A DNA stretch of 64,000 nt from Roseovarius dicentrarchi (GTDB lineage: Bacteria > Pseudomonadota > Alphaproteobacteria > Rhodobacterales > Rhodobacteraceae), in the NCBI RefSeq assembly GCF_003316635.1, contig NZ_QNQP01000009.1, positions 57,229 to 121,228 on the forward strand. Direction: 5' to 3'. A program made the position numbers and the translations under genes. Positions 37,673 through 47,055 of this stretch are shown in pieces. The notes under the pieces are model-generated. The model made no database searches. It saw nothing but the letters and a program-made list of their open reading frames with translations, and was not told the DNA's origin. How positions within the stretch are numbered: the first letter of the stretch is position 1; each line of letters starts with the position of its first letter.

Positions 37673-39006
37673 CCCCTTCCCGCATGATCCGCTGGGCCGC
37701 TGCCGCCCTTGCCGCCGCGATGTTGGCCGCGCCTGCAAGCGCGGAAATAGACGTGCAGGATCTGACCACGCCGGACGGCATCAACCTGTGGCTGGTCGAG
37801 GATCACACGATCCCCTTCGTGGCGCTGGAAATGCGGTTTCGCGGGGGCGCGTCACTGGACCAGCCCGGCAAACGCGGCGCGACCAACCTGATGACCGGCC
37901 TTCTGGAAGAGGGCGCAGGCGACATGGACAGCCGCGAATTTGCCCGCCGGGCCGAGGCGCTGGCCGCCAATTTCTCCTATAACGTCGGGGATGACATGCT
38001 GTCTGTTTCGGCGCGCTTTCTGACCGAAAACCGCGATCAGGCGGTGGCGCTGCTGCGCGAAAGCCTTGTGAACCCGGCGTTCAACCAAAAATCCATCGAC
38101 CGGGTGCGTGCGCAGGTCAATTCGATCATCGAATCGGATATGAAAGACCCGCGCGCCATCGTCTCGCGCCGTTTTGACGCGCAGACATTCGGCGATCACC
38201 CCTACGCCACATCCAAGGATGGCACGCTGGACAGCGTTGCCAGCCTGACGCGCGACGATCTCATCGCTGCCCACCGTGCGGCGCTGGTGCGCGACCGGCT
38301 GTACGTGGCCGCCGTTGGCGACATCACCGCCGATCAGCTGACCGCGCTGGTGGCCGATCTGACGGACGGCTTGCCTGCAACGTCCGATATCGACCTGCCC
38401 GGCGCCGCCGATACGGACCTGCCCGGCGGGATCACGGTAATTGATTTTCCAACGCCGCAATCTGTCGTCACCTTTGCCCAGCCCGGTATCGACCGCGATG
38501 ATCCTGATTTTTTTGCCGCCTACCTGCTGAACCAGATCCTGGGCGGCGGCGGATTTGAAAGCCGCCTGATGCAGGAAGTGCGCGAAAAGCGCGGGCTGAC
38601 TTACGGCGTCTACTCCTATCTGGTGGACCGCGACAATGCGCAGCTGTGGATGGGTCAGGTGGCGTCGGCCAATGACCGCGTGGCGCAGGCGATCGAGGTT
38701 ATCCAGGACGAGTGGCAGAAAATGCGTGATAACGGCGTGACCGCGCAAGAGCTGGAGGACGCGAAAACCTACATGACCGGCGCCTATCCACTGCGCTTTG
38801 ACGGCAACGCGCCGATTGCAAACATCGCCGTGGAAATGCAGGTCGAGGGGTTGCCGACAGATTACATCGCCACCCGCAACGACAAGGTCAACGCCGTCAC
38901 ACTGGAGCAGATCAACCGCGTCGCGCGCGAGCTGCTGGACCCGTCCAAGTTGACCTTTGTGGTTGCCGGCAAACCCGAAGGGGTCGGGGCGACGACGACA
39001 GAGTGA
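37669..39006 (+). CDS. M16 family peptidase, inactive-type partner
   Basis: A 445-aa exported M16 protein (signal peptide 1-25, ASA-EI). At the position of the zinc motif it has NLMTGLLEEG instead of HxxEH, so it probably lacks catalysis and contributes the R/Y substrate-binding half (GFESRLMQEVREKRGLTYGVYSY is intact). It overlaps the upstream catalytic gene by 4 bases; the pair works as a heterodimer in the periplasm. Confidence 0.92.
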   Translation: MTPSRMIRWAAAALAAAMLAAPASAEIDVQDLTTPDGINLWLVEDHTIPFVALEMRFRGGASLDQPGKRGATNLMTGLLEEGAGDMDSREFARRAEALAANFSYNVGDDMLSVSARFLTENRDQAVALLRESLVNPAFNQKSIDRVRAQVNSIIESDMKDPRAIVSRRFDAQTFGDHPYATSKDGTLDSVASLTRDDLIAAHRAALVRDRLYVAAVGDITADQLTALVADLTDGLPATSDIDLPGAADTDLPGGITVIDFPTPQSVVTFAQPGIDRDDPDFFAAYLLNQILGGGGFESRLMQEVREKRGLTYGVYSYLVDRDNAQLWMGQVASANDRVAQAIEVIQDEWQKMRDNGVTAQELEDAKTYMTGAYPLRFDGNAPIANIAVEMQVEGLPTDYIATRNDKVNAVTLEQINRVARELLDPSKLTFVVAGKPEGVGATTTE

Positions 39007-39103
39007 TCGCGCCGCTGGCCGCCGAATCCAGATTGCTTAGTTTCCGCCTTTGGCTAAGCTGAAGATCAAGCACAACAGCTTTGGCAAAACAGGGACGATT
39101 TCC

Positions 39104-39454
39104 ATGGCACGCGATACACTGGTAAAATTCGGCGAAGTTTCCGGCGGCGACAAAAACAACCTGCCGGGATGGAAGGCGATTGACGGCAACCCCACCATGA
39201 CCACCACGGTCCAGCACAAGACCGAGGACGGCAAGGTTCTGTCAGGCACCTGGCAGGCAACTAAAGGCACCTTTCACGCCACCTATACCGACTACGAATT
39301 CGTTCACATGATTTCGGGCCGCATCATCATCACCCCCGATGGCGGCGACCCGGTCGAGGTGGGGCCGGGCGACGCATTTGTCGTGGAGGCTGACTTCAAG
39401 GGCACGTGGGAAATCCTTGAGGATGTGACCAAGCATTTCGTCATCACCCTGTAA
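39104..39454 (+). CDS. cupin domain protein (DUF861/EutQ-like)
   Basis: A 116-aa single-domain cupin with TFHATYTDYEFVHMISGRIIITPDGGDPVEVGPGDAFVVEADFKGTWEILEDVTKHFV. This resembles the DUF861/cupin_3 family whose members are small sugar- or amino-acid-related enzymes or binding proteins. Start ATG 39104 follows AGGGACG; a TTG 54 bases earlier is unlikely. Convergent with livF. Confidence 0.78.
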   Translation: MARDTLVKFGEVSGGDKNNLPGWKAIDGNPTMTTTVQHKTEDGKVLSGTWQATKGTFHATYTDYEFVHMISGRIIITPDGGDPVEVGPGDAFVVEADFKGTWEILEDVTKHFVITL

Positions 39455-39490
39455 TCCGGGGTCAGAATCCGGGGCCGTCATTTCCCCTGC

Positions 39491-39516
39491 AACGCCGGGC
39501 ACGATCGCCCGGCGTT
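39491..39516. terminator. bidirectional terminator between cupin and livF
   Basis: AACGCCGGGC (39491-39500), 6-base loop, GCCCGGCGTT (39507-39516) is a perfect 10-bp stem between convergent stops. The plus side is followed by ATGTGTTT, giving only a weak T-tract. Confidence 0.65.
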
Positions 39517-39523
39517 ATGTGTT

Positions 39524-40219
39524 TCACACCCCCAGATAGCGCGCGGCAATGCTGCGGTCGCGTGCCAGCGCCTCCACCGGCACCACGTCGCCGCCGCGTC
39601 CGTTCTCGATGAACGCGACCCGGTCCGCGATCTGCAACACCGCATCAAGCCGTTGTTCCACCAGCAATATTGCCACGCCTTTGGCACGCATGGCCAGCGT
39701 CACATCGCGGATCGCCGCCACCATCGACGGCTGCAACCCTTCGGTCGGCTCGTCCAGCAGCAGCGCCTTGGGGCGCAGGCAAAGCGCGCGGGCGGTGGCC
39801 AGCATCTGCTGCTCGCCCCCCGAAAGCGTCTGCGCTTGCTGGCGATAGCGTTCGCGCAAGCGCGGGAACAGCGCCAGCACCTCCTCCAGAACGTCCGGGG
39901 GGCTGGCGCGGGTGCGCATCCCGATTTCCAGATTCTGCGCCACCGTCAGTCCGGCAAACAGGCCCCGGCCCTGCGGCACATAGCCGATCCCGGCGCGCGC
40001 CACCTTATGCGCGGGCAGCGCGCTGACCTCGGCGCCGTCCAGCAACACGCGCCCGCCCATCAGCGGAATCAGCCCCATGATGGCGCGCATCGCGGTGGTT
40101 TTCCCGGCACCATTGCGGCCCATCAGGCACAGGATTTCGCCCGCCGAAACACTCAGCGACACGTCGCGCAGCACCTGCGCCGCGCCATATCCGGCGCTGA
40201 TGCGGTCCAGCTTCAGCAT
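39524..40219 (-). CDS. livF: branched-chain amino acid type ABC transporter ATPase
   Basis: A 231-aa ATPase of the HAAT family (LivF-like). Walker A GRNGAGKTT, signature LSGGEQQM, Walker B ALLLDEPTEGL and the H-loop-type residue (VEQRL) are present. GYVPQGRGLFAGLTV is typical of LivF. ATG 40219 and GTG 40222 both follow the livG stop (GTGATG); GGGGG spacing favours ATG. Last gene of the operon from 44878 to 39524. Confidence 0.93.
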   Translation of the reverse strand: MLKLDRISAGYGAAQVLRDVSLSVSAGEILCLMGRNGAGKTTAMRAIMGLIPLMGGRVLLDGAEVSALPAHKVARAGIGYVPQGRGLFAGLTVAQNLEIGMRTRASPPDVLEEVLALFPRLRERYRQQAQTLSGGEQQMLATARALCLRPKALLLDEPTEGLQPSMVAAIRDVTLAMRAKGVAILLVEQRLDAVLQIADRVAFIENGRGGDVVPVEALARDRSIAARYLGV

Positions 40220-40923
40220 CACGGCGCCCCCAGATAGGCGGATTGCACGCCCGGATCGGCGCGGACCTCGGCCGGGGTGCCGGTCATCAGAACCTCGCCC
40301 GCGTTCAGCACCGTGACCCGGTCCGCCAGCGCCATGACAACGTCCATGTTATGCTCGATCAGCAGGATCGTGGTTTGCGCGGCCAGATCGCACACCAGCG
40401 CCTTGAACCCGTCAATTTCGCCCTCGGACAACCCTTGGGTCGGCTCGTCCAGAATCAGCAGGCGGGGCGCCTGAACGATGCCCATGGCAATCTCCAGCAG
40501 GCGCTGATGGCCATAGCTCAGATCGCCCGCGCGCGCGGACGGGTCGGTCAGCCCGACGCGCGCCAGCGCCGCCTGCACCGCGCCGGGCACATCGGCGCGC
40601 GGCATATGCGGCCTTGCGGCCAGCGCCACGTTTTCGGCCACCGGCAGGCGCGCGAAGACGGACGTGATCTGAAACGTATAGGCCATGCCCAGCCGCGTGC
40701 GCCGGTGCGCGGGCAGCCGCGTAATGTCCTGCCCGGCCAGCACCACCTGCCCCGCATCCGGCGTGATGCGCCCCGCGATCATGCCCACCAGCGTCGTCTT
40801 GCCGGCGCCATTCGGCCCGATCAGCGCGCGCACCTCGCCCTGGGGGATGTCCAGCGACACCTCCGCGACAGCGCGCACGCCGTCATAGAGCTTGGTCAGG
40901 CCTCGGACGTTTAGCAGGCTCAT
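40219..40923 (-). CDS. livG: branched-chain amino acid type ABC transporter ATPase
   Basis: A 234-aa LivG-like ATPase: GPNGAGKTTLVGMIAGRITP (Walker A), LSYGHQRLLEIAMGIVQAPRLLILDEPTQGL (signature and Walker B), LIEHNMDVVM (His switch) and the LivG-typical ARTFQ-equivalent AYTFQITSVF. Start ATG 40923 overlaps the livM stop (ATGA). Works with LivF under the LivH-LivM channel. Confidence 0.93.
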   Translation of the reverse strand: MSLLNVRGLTKLYDGVRAVAEVSLDIPQGEVRALIGPNGAGKTTLVGMIAGRITPDAGQVVLAGQDITRLPAHRRTRLGMAYTFQITSVFARLPVAENVALAARPHMPRADVPGAVQAALARVGLTDPSARAGDLSYGHQRLLEIAMGIVQAPRLLILDEPTQGLSEGEIDGFKALVCDLAAQTTILLIEHNMDVVMALADRVTVLNAGEVLMTGTPAEVRADPGVQSAYLGAP

Positions 40924-41864
40924 GGCAGCCAGCCCCAGAACCGGCGGCGCAGCTCGCCCATCAGGCCCTGCGGCGCGAACAGCGTCAGCAGCACCAGAAC
41001 GACACCCGCAATCAGCATGTAAGCCGTCGTTATACCAGAGCTGAGGTCGATCAGATAGAACATGAACAGCGTTCCCACAAACGGCCCCAGCACCGTCCCC
41101 GCCCCGCCCAGCAGCACCCACAAAAGCGGCAGGATCGAATATTCAACCGCGGCAAAGCTGGCCCCCGCATAGCCGAACAGCAGCGCATAGGCCGCCCCCG
41201 CCGCACCCGATATGGTGCCTGACACCACCATCGCCGCCCATTTCAGGCGAAACGTGTCATAGCCCAGCATGACAGTGCGCGCCTCATTCTCGCGGATGGC
41301 GATCAGGCTGCGCCCGAACGGCGCGCGCACCAACCAGAGGCTGGCCAGCAGCGCGGCGGAAAACAGCGCCCACGCGGCCAGATACCGGTTGCCCGGATCG
41401 CTCAGGTCGATGCCCCATAAGACGCGGCTGGCACGGGCAATAACAAACCCCTCGTCCCCGCGCGTCCAGTCGCCGAAATAGAGGATGGCCAGATATCCGG
41501 CCTGCGCGAACATCAGCGTCACGATCATGAACGCGACCCCCGTCGTGCGCAGCGCCAGCAGCCCCAGCGCGCCGGCTATCAGCGCCCCGGCAGCCACCCC
41601 AATGGCCAGCGCCGCGCCCGGTCCCATGCCCAGATGCTGCACGGCCAGCCCCATGCCGTACATCCCGGCGGCAAAGAACAGTGCATGTCCCAGGCTAAGC
41701 AGGCCGGTGTAGCCAAAAACGATGTTATAGCCCACAGCATAGCTGGCCAGCACCATGATCCGCGCCATATTGCCATGATGATAGACCGGCAGCACAAAAT
41801 GCAGCGCCAGCAGCGCGGCGATCAGCCCACCATGCAGCAGTGTTATACGCGCCGCCCCGCTCAT
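40920..41864 (-). CDS. livM: branched-chain amino acid type ABC permease
   Basis: A 314-aa permease of the LivM kind, about 8-10 helices, with the family hallmark GYTGLLSLGHALFFAAGMYGMG and the EAA-like loop IRENEARTVMLGYDTFRLKW. It overlaps livH by ATGA and livG by ATGA. Confidence 0.92.
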   Translation of the reverse strand: MSGAARITLLHGGLIAALLALHFVLPVYHHGNMARIMVLASYAVGYNIVFGYTGLLSLGHALFFAAGMYGMGLAVQHLGMGPGAALAIGVAAGALIAGALGLLALRTTGVAFMIVTLMFAQAGYLAILYFGDWTRGDEGFVIARASRVLWGIDLSDPGNRYLAAWALFSAALLASLWLVRAPFGRSLIAIRENEARTVMLGYDTFRLKWAAMVVSGTISGAAGAAYALLFGYAGASFAAVEYSILPLLWVLLGGAGTVLGPFVGTLFMFYLIDLSSGITTAYMLIAGVVLVLLTLFAPQGLMGELRRRFWGWLP

Positions 41865-42787
41865 GCCCGCCGCGCGCCAAACAGGCCCTGCGGGCGAAAC
41901 ACCAGCACCAGCGCCACCAGCAGCGTCGCCAATATCTTGGCCAGCGTGGGCGAGAAAAAGACCGAGATGATGCCGTCGCTCAGCCCGATCAGGATGGCGG
42001 CAAATACCGTGCCCGGCAGGCTGCCCAGCCCGCCGATGATGACCACCGTAAAGGCCAGCAGCAAGGGATCGGCCCCCATCAGGTAATGCGCCTGCGATAT
42101 GGGCACGATCAATACAGCGGCCAGCGCCGCCAGCGCCGCCCCGATGCCGAACACCATGGCATAGACCCGCTCGACCGGGATGCCGAACGCCAGGGCCATG
42201 TCGCGATCCGCCTGAACCGCGCGCATGACCAGCCCGATCCGCGTGCGCGCCATCATCGCCCAGACACCCAGCAGCACCGCCACCCCGGCGCCGATCACCG
42301 CCAGTTTATAGCTGGTCGTGCTCAGCCCCCACGGCCAATAGAGCGCCAGCGCGCCCTCCTTGACCTCGAACCACGGCAGCGCCAGCCGGGTGTTGAAGGG
42401 CGGCGCGACGGGCCGCGCCTCGGGGCCATACCCCATCAGCGTCAGTTGCTGGATGATGTAGAGCAGGCCGATGGTGGCAACGATGGTACGCTCCGGGTCA
42501 TAGTCCAGCCGTTTGAGAATGGTCATATCGGCAGCCACGGCAATCGCCCCCACGATCAGCGGCGCCGCCACCAACGCCACGGCAAAGCCGATTGCGGGCG
42601 GCCCGCCGATCATCTGCGTGACGTACCACGCCAGGATCGCGCCCAGCATGAAAAACTCGCCATGCGCGATGTTGACCACCCGCATCACGCCGAACACAAG
42701 GCTCAGCCCCACCGCCGTCAGCGCCAGAACCGACGCCATCACCGCGCCCTCCAGCGTGGCAAGCAGCAGATAGGGGCCAATCTCCAT
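41861..42787 (-). CDS. livH: branched-chain amino acid type ABC permease
   Basis: A 308-aa permease of the LivH kind, with LVFGVMRVVNIAHGEFFMLGA near the N-terminus and the EAA-like MRAVQADRDMALAFGIPVERVY. About 8 helices. It follows the HAD gene by 5 bases and overlaps livM by 4. Confidence 0.92.
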   Translation of the reverse strand: MEIGPYLLLATLEGAVMASVLALTAVGLSLVFGVMRVVNIAHGEFFMLGAILAWYVTQMIGGPPAIGFAVALVAAPLIVGAIAVAADMTILKRLDYDPERTIVATIGLLYIIQQLTLMGYGPEARPVAPPFNTRLALPWFEVKEGALALYWPWGLSTTSYKLAVIGAGVAVLLGVWAMMARTRIGLVMRAVQADRDMALAFGIPVERVYAMVFGIGAALAALAAVLIVPISQAHYLMGADPLLLAFTVVIIGGLGSLPGTVFAAILIGLSDGIISVFFSPTLAKILATLLVALVLVFRPQGLFGARRA

Positions 42788-42792
42788 CCGGC

Positions 42793-43515
42793 CTAACCCT
42801 TCCGGCCCAGCTCATCACGGTGCGTCGCGACGAATTCGGCCATGGAATGCACCATCATATCGTAGCTGGGCATATCCGACGGCTCCATCGTGGCGCCGAA
42901 CCCGTCCTTGTCGTGGCGCCGGTAGATCCAGCAATTATCCAGCCCCTGCTGCGTGGCCGGGGCGTGATCGTGAAACATGCTTTCGGCGACATGCAGAATA
43001 TCGCCGGGCGCCAGCCCCAGCCGCGCGGCCTGCACCAGCAGATAGTCGAAATTGCGCGATGCAGGTTTGTAGCTGCCGATATCCTCGGCCAGATACGTCG
43101 CATCAAACGGCGATCCAAGCCGCGCATCGCTATAGGCAAAGCTGGCATTGTCGACATTGGACAACACGATCAGCTTGTAGTGATCCTTCAGGTAGGCCAG
43201 CGCCTCGGCACTGTCGGGGAAGGCCGGCCAATGCTCGACCGAGCGGCCATAGGTCTGCGCCTCGGCCCATGTGGCGCGCAGGCCCCATTCCTCGGCCAGC
43301 CGTTTATAGACGGTGGCCAGAACATCGCGGTAATTCTTGGTCGGGCTCAGGCGCTGACATGTGCTCTCGTGATAGGCATGCGCCTCCAGAATGGCATCGC
43401 GGGGCAAATCCAACTGATCGGTCAGCGGCGCCAGCCCGGCGATCATGCCGCTTTCCCAGTCGATCAGCGTGCCATAGACATCAAAGCTCAGGGCCTTGTA
43501 ATTGCTCAGCTTCAT
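42793..43515 (-). CDS. HAD superfamily hydrolase, haloacid dehalogenase type II-like
   Basis: A 240-aa HAD enzyme. Nucleophile Asp12 in SFDVYGTLID, motif II LSNVDN, motif III Lys in YKPAS and motif IV Asp in SMFHDHAPA are present. It falls in the type II dehalogenase-like group, but residues specific to L-2-haloacid dehalogenases (Arg41 region, SNGSP, SSNxxD) are replaced, so true dehalogenation is doubtful; phosphatase or another hydrolase is more likely. Located between the substrate-binding protein and the permeases of an importer, it likely acts on the imported compound. Confidence 0.8.
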   Translation of the reverse strand: MKLSNYKALSFDVYGTLIDWESGMIAGLAPLTDQLDLPRDAILEAHAYHESTCQRLSPTKNYRDVLATVYKRLAEEWGLRATWAEAQTYGRSVEHWPAFPDSAEALAYLKDHYKLIVLSNVDNASFAYSDARLGSPFDATYLAEDIGSYKPASRNFDYLLVQAARLGLAPGDILHVAESMFHDHAPATQQGLDNCWIYRRHDKDGFGATMEPSDMPSYDMMVHSMAEFVATHRDELGRKG

Positions 43516-43556
43516 ATCGAAAAATACCTATCGAATTGCATCGCTGCCATAACGAT

Positions 43557-43586
43557 TGCCAAGGCACAACGCGATGCGCCTTGGCA
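43557..43586 (-). terminator. intra-operon stem-loop after the binding-protein gene
   Basis: TGCCAAGGC (43557-43565) and GCCTTGGCA (43578-43586) form a perfect 9-bp stem with a 12-base loop, 24 bases beyond the binding-protein stop. No T-tract follows, so rather than a full terminator it probably stabilises the upstream message or attenuates, giving excess binding protein over the permease genes. Confidence 0.6.
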
Positions 43587-43609
43587 GAATTGGCTTGCTG
43601 ATAGCGGCC

Positions 43610-44878
43610 CTATAGCGGCTGCTGGGTATAGTCCACCTTGTCGGGGTACAGCGATTCGTCGATGGTCGTGGTATGAACTCGGACCAGCCGCCCGTCCTCG
43701 ACCCGGCTGATATATTGCTGCCCGAACACCTGATGCGTGCGTCCGTTGAACCGCATCGGCCCCTGCGGATAGGCCCGGCTGTGCGGCATGTCGCCCAGCG
43801 CCTCCACCGCCTCGATCAGGGCGGCGCGGTCCTGCGGCCCGCGATAGCCCGCCGCCTCCATCCCGGCCTTGATCGCGAACATGGTGATCCAGCAGCCGAA
43901 CATATGCCCGTAGGTCGATACATCGTTCGGATCCTCCACCGCGGCGCCATGCGCATCCACCCCAACGGCGGCGCGATAAAACGCCTCGTCCTCGGTTTCA
44001 TCCGGCTGCGCGTCGCGGCACATCCCTTCCCAGAAATAGGTGCCTTCCAGAAATTCCAGACCGGGGCTGGCGATATCGACCGCCTCCAGACTGTCGATAA
44101 ACCCGAACAGCGCAGGTGCAGAGGGGCCGAAAAACTCGCCCAGTTCCTTGACGAATGTCAGAACCGACGGCCCGACCATGACGTGATACAAAACCTCCGT
44201 CTCGCGCGGGATCTTGGGGAAGTAGCGGGTAAATGACGTCTCGTTCGGCGGGATCGCGATATGCGCCAGCACCTCGCCACCCTGCGCCTCGATCGCTTCG
44301 GTGAAAAAATCGCGGTGGTTATGCCCAAAGGCGAAATCGGCAAAGATCATGGTGACCTTCTTGCCGAGGTTTTCCGCAACAAACGGTGCCATCGCCAGAA
44401 CCTGGCTTTTGACATCGGTGATACCGGGCTGAAGCGTGTAACGGTTCAGCATCCCGCTGGCCACGTGATGCCCCTCGGATACCACGAAATACGGCAGCTT
44501 CAACTCGCCCGCGCGCGGCGCCGATCCGATGACGACATGCGAAAACAGGGTGCCATAGGCCACGTCGCAGCCATGCTGATTGGCAAATTTCTCGACCACT
44601 TCGGCGCCGCGCTTGGGGTTGGTGCCATCATCCTCGGCGACCATTTCCACCATCCGGCCATTGATCCCGCCGCCCTCGTTGATCAGCTTGACCGCCGCAT
44701 TCGTCGTGCGATCATACCAGCGGCCATAGGCGGCGCCAATCCCGGTGCGATGCACTTGAAACCCGATCTTGATCGGCTCCGCCGTCTGAGCATGAGTGTA
44801 GCGCGCCCATAGCGGCAGCGCCGCCGCACCGCCCGCCAACGTGCCCAGCGCCCCGCGCCGTGTGATATCCTTGGTCAT
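43610..44878 (-). CDS. ABC transporter substrate-binding protein (branched-chain/amide type)
   Basis: A 422-aa periplasmic binding protein of the peripla_BP_6 family. The signal sequence is Tat-like (TRRGALGTLAGGAAALPLWA, residues 6-25). The mature part begins AEPIKIGFQVHRTGIGAAYG, followed by INGRMVEMVAEDDGTNPKRG, the usual pocket segments. The ligand is uncertain: amino acids, urea/amides or aromatic acids are possible. Start ATG 44878 with GGGAGG. First gene of the liv-like operon. Confidence 0.9.
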   Translation of the reverse strand: MTKDITRRGALGTLAGGAAALPLWARYTHAQTAEPIKIGFQVHRTGIGAAYGRWYDRTTNAAVKLINEGGGINGRMVEMVAEDDGTNPKRGAEVVEKFANQHGCDVAYGTLFSHVVIGSAPRAGELKLPYFVVSEGHHVASGMLNRYTLQPGITDVKSQVLAMAPFVAENLGKKVTMIFADFAFGHNHRDFFTEAIEAQGGEVLAHIAIPPNETSFTRYFPKIPRETEVLYHVMVGPSVLTFVKELGEFFGPSAPALFGFIDSLEAVDIASPGLEFLEGTYFWEGMCRDAQPDETEDEAFYRAAVGVDAHGAAVEDPNDVSTYGHMFGCWITMFAIKAGMEAAGYRGPQDRAALIEAVEALGDMPHSRAYPQGPMRFNGRTHQVFGQQYISRVEDGRLVRVHTTTIDESLYPDKVDYTQQPL

Positions 44879-45048
44879 TGCAACACCTCCCCATCGGTCC
44901 GCCGCGATCCTGCAAAGCGGCGTGGGGCTTGTCCAGCAAATTGCGGCACCCGCGACGCTTTGCGCGCCGCATGGCCCGGACGCCTCCAGTGGCTTTTCTT
45001 GGTAAAAATACCCAAATTCCGGCGCCATCCACAGGCGCAGGCGGCTGA

Positions 45049-45786
45049 TTATCTGGCAAACACGCGGTTATACAGCCAATCCGGCCAGATCCGGCTGAAC
45101 CGGAACAGATAGCTGAACAGGCGCGGAAAATGCTTAACAGTCGCGCCCTCGTCGCACATCATTTCGAACATCTCCTGCGCGGCCTCGTCGGGGGTCATCA
45201 GGAACGGCATGTTGAAATCGTTCTTGTCGGTCAGGCGCGTTTTGATGAATCCGGGGTTGGCAATCTGCACGCGCACATCGGTGCCAAAGAAATCGGCTTG
45301 CAGGCTTTCGCCCAGCGCCATGACGCCCGCCTTGCTCGCCGCATAGCCGATGGCGCCCGGCAATCCGCGAAAGCCCGACAGCGACCCGGTCAGCACGATA
45401 TGGCCGGTGCCGCGTTCGGCCATCTGCGGCACCACGGCGCCGACCGCACGCATGGCGCCGACGAAATTGACGTCGCCCATCGCCTCGGCCTGTTCGGCGT
45501 CCCACTCCTGCGCCTTCATCGGCCAATAGACGCCGGCAGTGTATACCATGCCGTCGATCTGGCCCACCTGTTCGGCCGCGCGGCGCACGCTGTCCAGGTC
45601 CGACACATCCACTGTCACGACATGGGCGCGGCCCGGCAGACTGTCGGCCACCTTCTTCAGCTTGTCCTCACTGCGCGACGACAGGATCACCTCGGCGCCT
45701 GCCGCGCTCAGCTTGCGGGCCAGCGCCTCGCCCAGACCGTCGCTGGCCCCGATCATCCAATAGCGTTTGTGGGTCCAGTCGACCAT
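45049..45786 (-). CDS. short-chain dehydrogenase/reductase
   Basis: A 245-aa SDR: cofactor motif MIGASDGLGEALARKL, NAG-equivalent YTAGVY, catalytic Ser in TGSLSGF, and YAASK with Tyr and Lys. C-terminal hydrophobic/aromatic tail (FSYLFRFSRIWPDWLYNRVF) suggests membrane association. It is last in the FAD-DUF1365-MFS-SDR operon divergent from rpoE-chrR, a set of genes of the same families found by the singlet-oxygen regulon in Rhodobacter, suggesting a lipid substrate (inference). Confidence 0.9.
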   Translation of the reverse strand: MVDWTHKRYWMIGASDGLGEALARKLSAAGAEVILSSRSEDKLKKVADSLPGRAHVVTVDVSDLDSVRRAAEQVGQIDGMVYTAGVYWPMKAQEWDAEQAEAMGDVNFVGAMRAVGAVVPQMAERGTGHIVLTGSLSGFRGLPGAIGYAASKAGVMALGESLQADFFGTDVRVQIANPGFIKTRLTDKNDFNMPFLMTPDEAAQEMFEMMCDEGATVKHFPRLFSYLFRFSRIWPDWLYNRVFAR

Positions 45787-45807
45787 GCAGCGTCCCTTCT
45801 TTAAGTC

Positions 45808-47055
45808 TTAATCCCTTGATGCCAAAACCGGCGCCGCTTGCAAAGGTTCCGTATCGGGTATGCGGGTGACGGCCAGCAACGCAATCGCCACCAGTTTCAG
45901 CACACAAGGCAGCGCACAGTAAAGCAGCGTAAGCAGTGCCAGCGCGGACGCGTCATTATCACCGCCTGCAACAAATCCGCCAGCCTCCAGCGCCGGAAGC
46001 AATGCAACCGCCGCAATCGCCAGCGTCAGCTTGGACACGAAGGACCACAGGCCGAACCCTTCGGACGCGCCCGGCGCGATCTGCGCCATGCGCCGCGCGA
46101 ATATGGCTGGCAGCAGCGTCATATCCGCGCCCACCGCCGCCCCCGACAGCGCGCAGACAGCGGCAAAGGCCGCAACATCCCCCGTCCCCAGCAGCGCCGC
46201 CCAGCCAAACGCGGCAATCGCCAGAACCATGGCCGCCAATAGGACGGCACGCGCCCCCCACCGTTCGGCGGCGCGCGACCACAGCGGCGCGGCCAGCGCC
46301 GCCGACAGGAAAAACAGCAGCAGCAGCGGCCCCTGCCACTCTGCCGCGCCAAGGCGGCTTTCGACGAAAAACAAAAACAAGGTCGAGCTGACCGCGACCG
46401 GCGCCGCATTGACCAGCGCGATCAGCAACAGCCGCCGTGACAGCGCATCACGCAGCACCGGGCCGAACCCGTCCGAGGGGATGACAGCCGCGCGCCATTG
46501 ATCGCGCATCAGCCATAATGCGACCACGCCCAGCGCCGCAAATGCCACCGCAAACGGGGTAAACCCGCCCAGGACCAGCGGCGCGACCGATGCGGCACAA
46601 ATGCCCAGCAGCGCGCCCGTCTCGCGCCAGCGCGCCAGCCGCAGATGCCCCGCGCCGCCCATCGCTCCGGCGGCGCCAACTCCTTGAGAATAAAAGCAGA
46701 TGGTCAGGTAGCTGAAGCCGGAAAACACCACCGTCAACATCAGCGCAAACCACCAGACCGGCGCAATCGGCGGCGCCACCCCAAACAGCCCCAGCATTGC
46801 CGCCGCCATGCCGGCGCCCGCGATCAGCACCGTCAGACCGCGACGGCCGCGTGTCCGCGCGGCCAGACGGCCCAGCAGCGGATCCTGCACCACGTCGATC
46901 AGCCGCAGGCCAAACAGCACGGCGCCCAGCAGCGCCAGCGAAACGCCGTATTCATCGACATAGAATTTCGGTGCATGAATGTAGATCGGCAGACCGGCCG
47001 CCGCCAGAAACGCCGCGAAAACCGAATAGGCAGGCAGACGCGGCGCAGCGGTCAA
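45808..47055 (-). CDS. MFS transporter, GPH/MelB-like
   Basis: A 415-aa protein with 12 helices. The motif RLIDVVQDPLLGRLAART is the GPH (MelB-type) signature, so Na+ or H+ symport is possible, though this neighbourhood points to lipid-related cargo. The start is TTG 47055, overlapping the DUF1365 stop as TTGA; an upstream extension would sit inside DUF1365. The SDR gene follows after 21 bases. Confidence 0.85.
   Translation of the reverse strand: MTAAPRLPAYSVFAAFLAAAGLPIYIHAPKFYVDEYGVSLALLGAVLFGLRLIDVVQDPLLGRLAARTRGRRGLTVLIAGAGMAAAMLGLFGVAPPIAPVWWFALMLTVVFSGFSYLTICFYSQGVGAAGAMGGAGHLRLARWRETGALLGICAASVAPLVLGGFTPFAVAFAALGVVALWLMRDQWRAAVIPSDGFGPVLRDALSRRLLLIALVNAAPVAVSSTLFLFFVESRLGAAEWQGPLLLLFFLSAALAAPLWSRAAERWGARAVLLAAMVLAIAAFGWAALLGTGDVAAFAAVCALSGAAVGADMTLLPAIFARRMAQIAPGASEGFGLWSFVSKLTLAIAAVALLPALEAGGFVAGGDNDASALALLTLLYCALPCVLKLVAIALLAVTRIPDTEPLQAAPVLASRD

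Noticed and set aside
42793..43515. Calling the HAD gene a functional 2-haloacid dehalogenase
   Set aside because: Halide and substrate residues of that enzyme are not conserved, so only the broader HAD label is kept.
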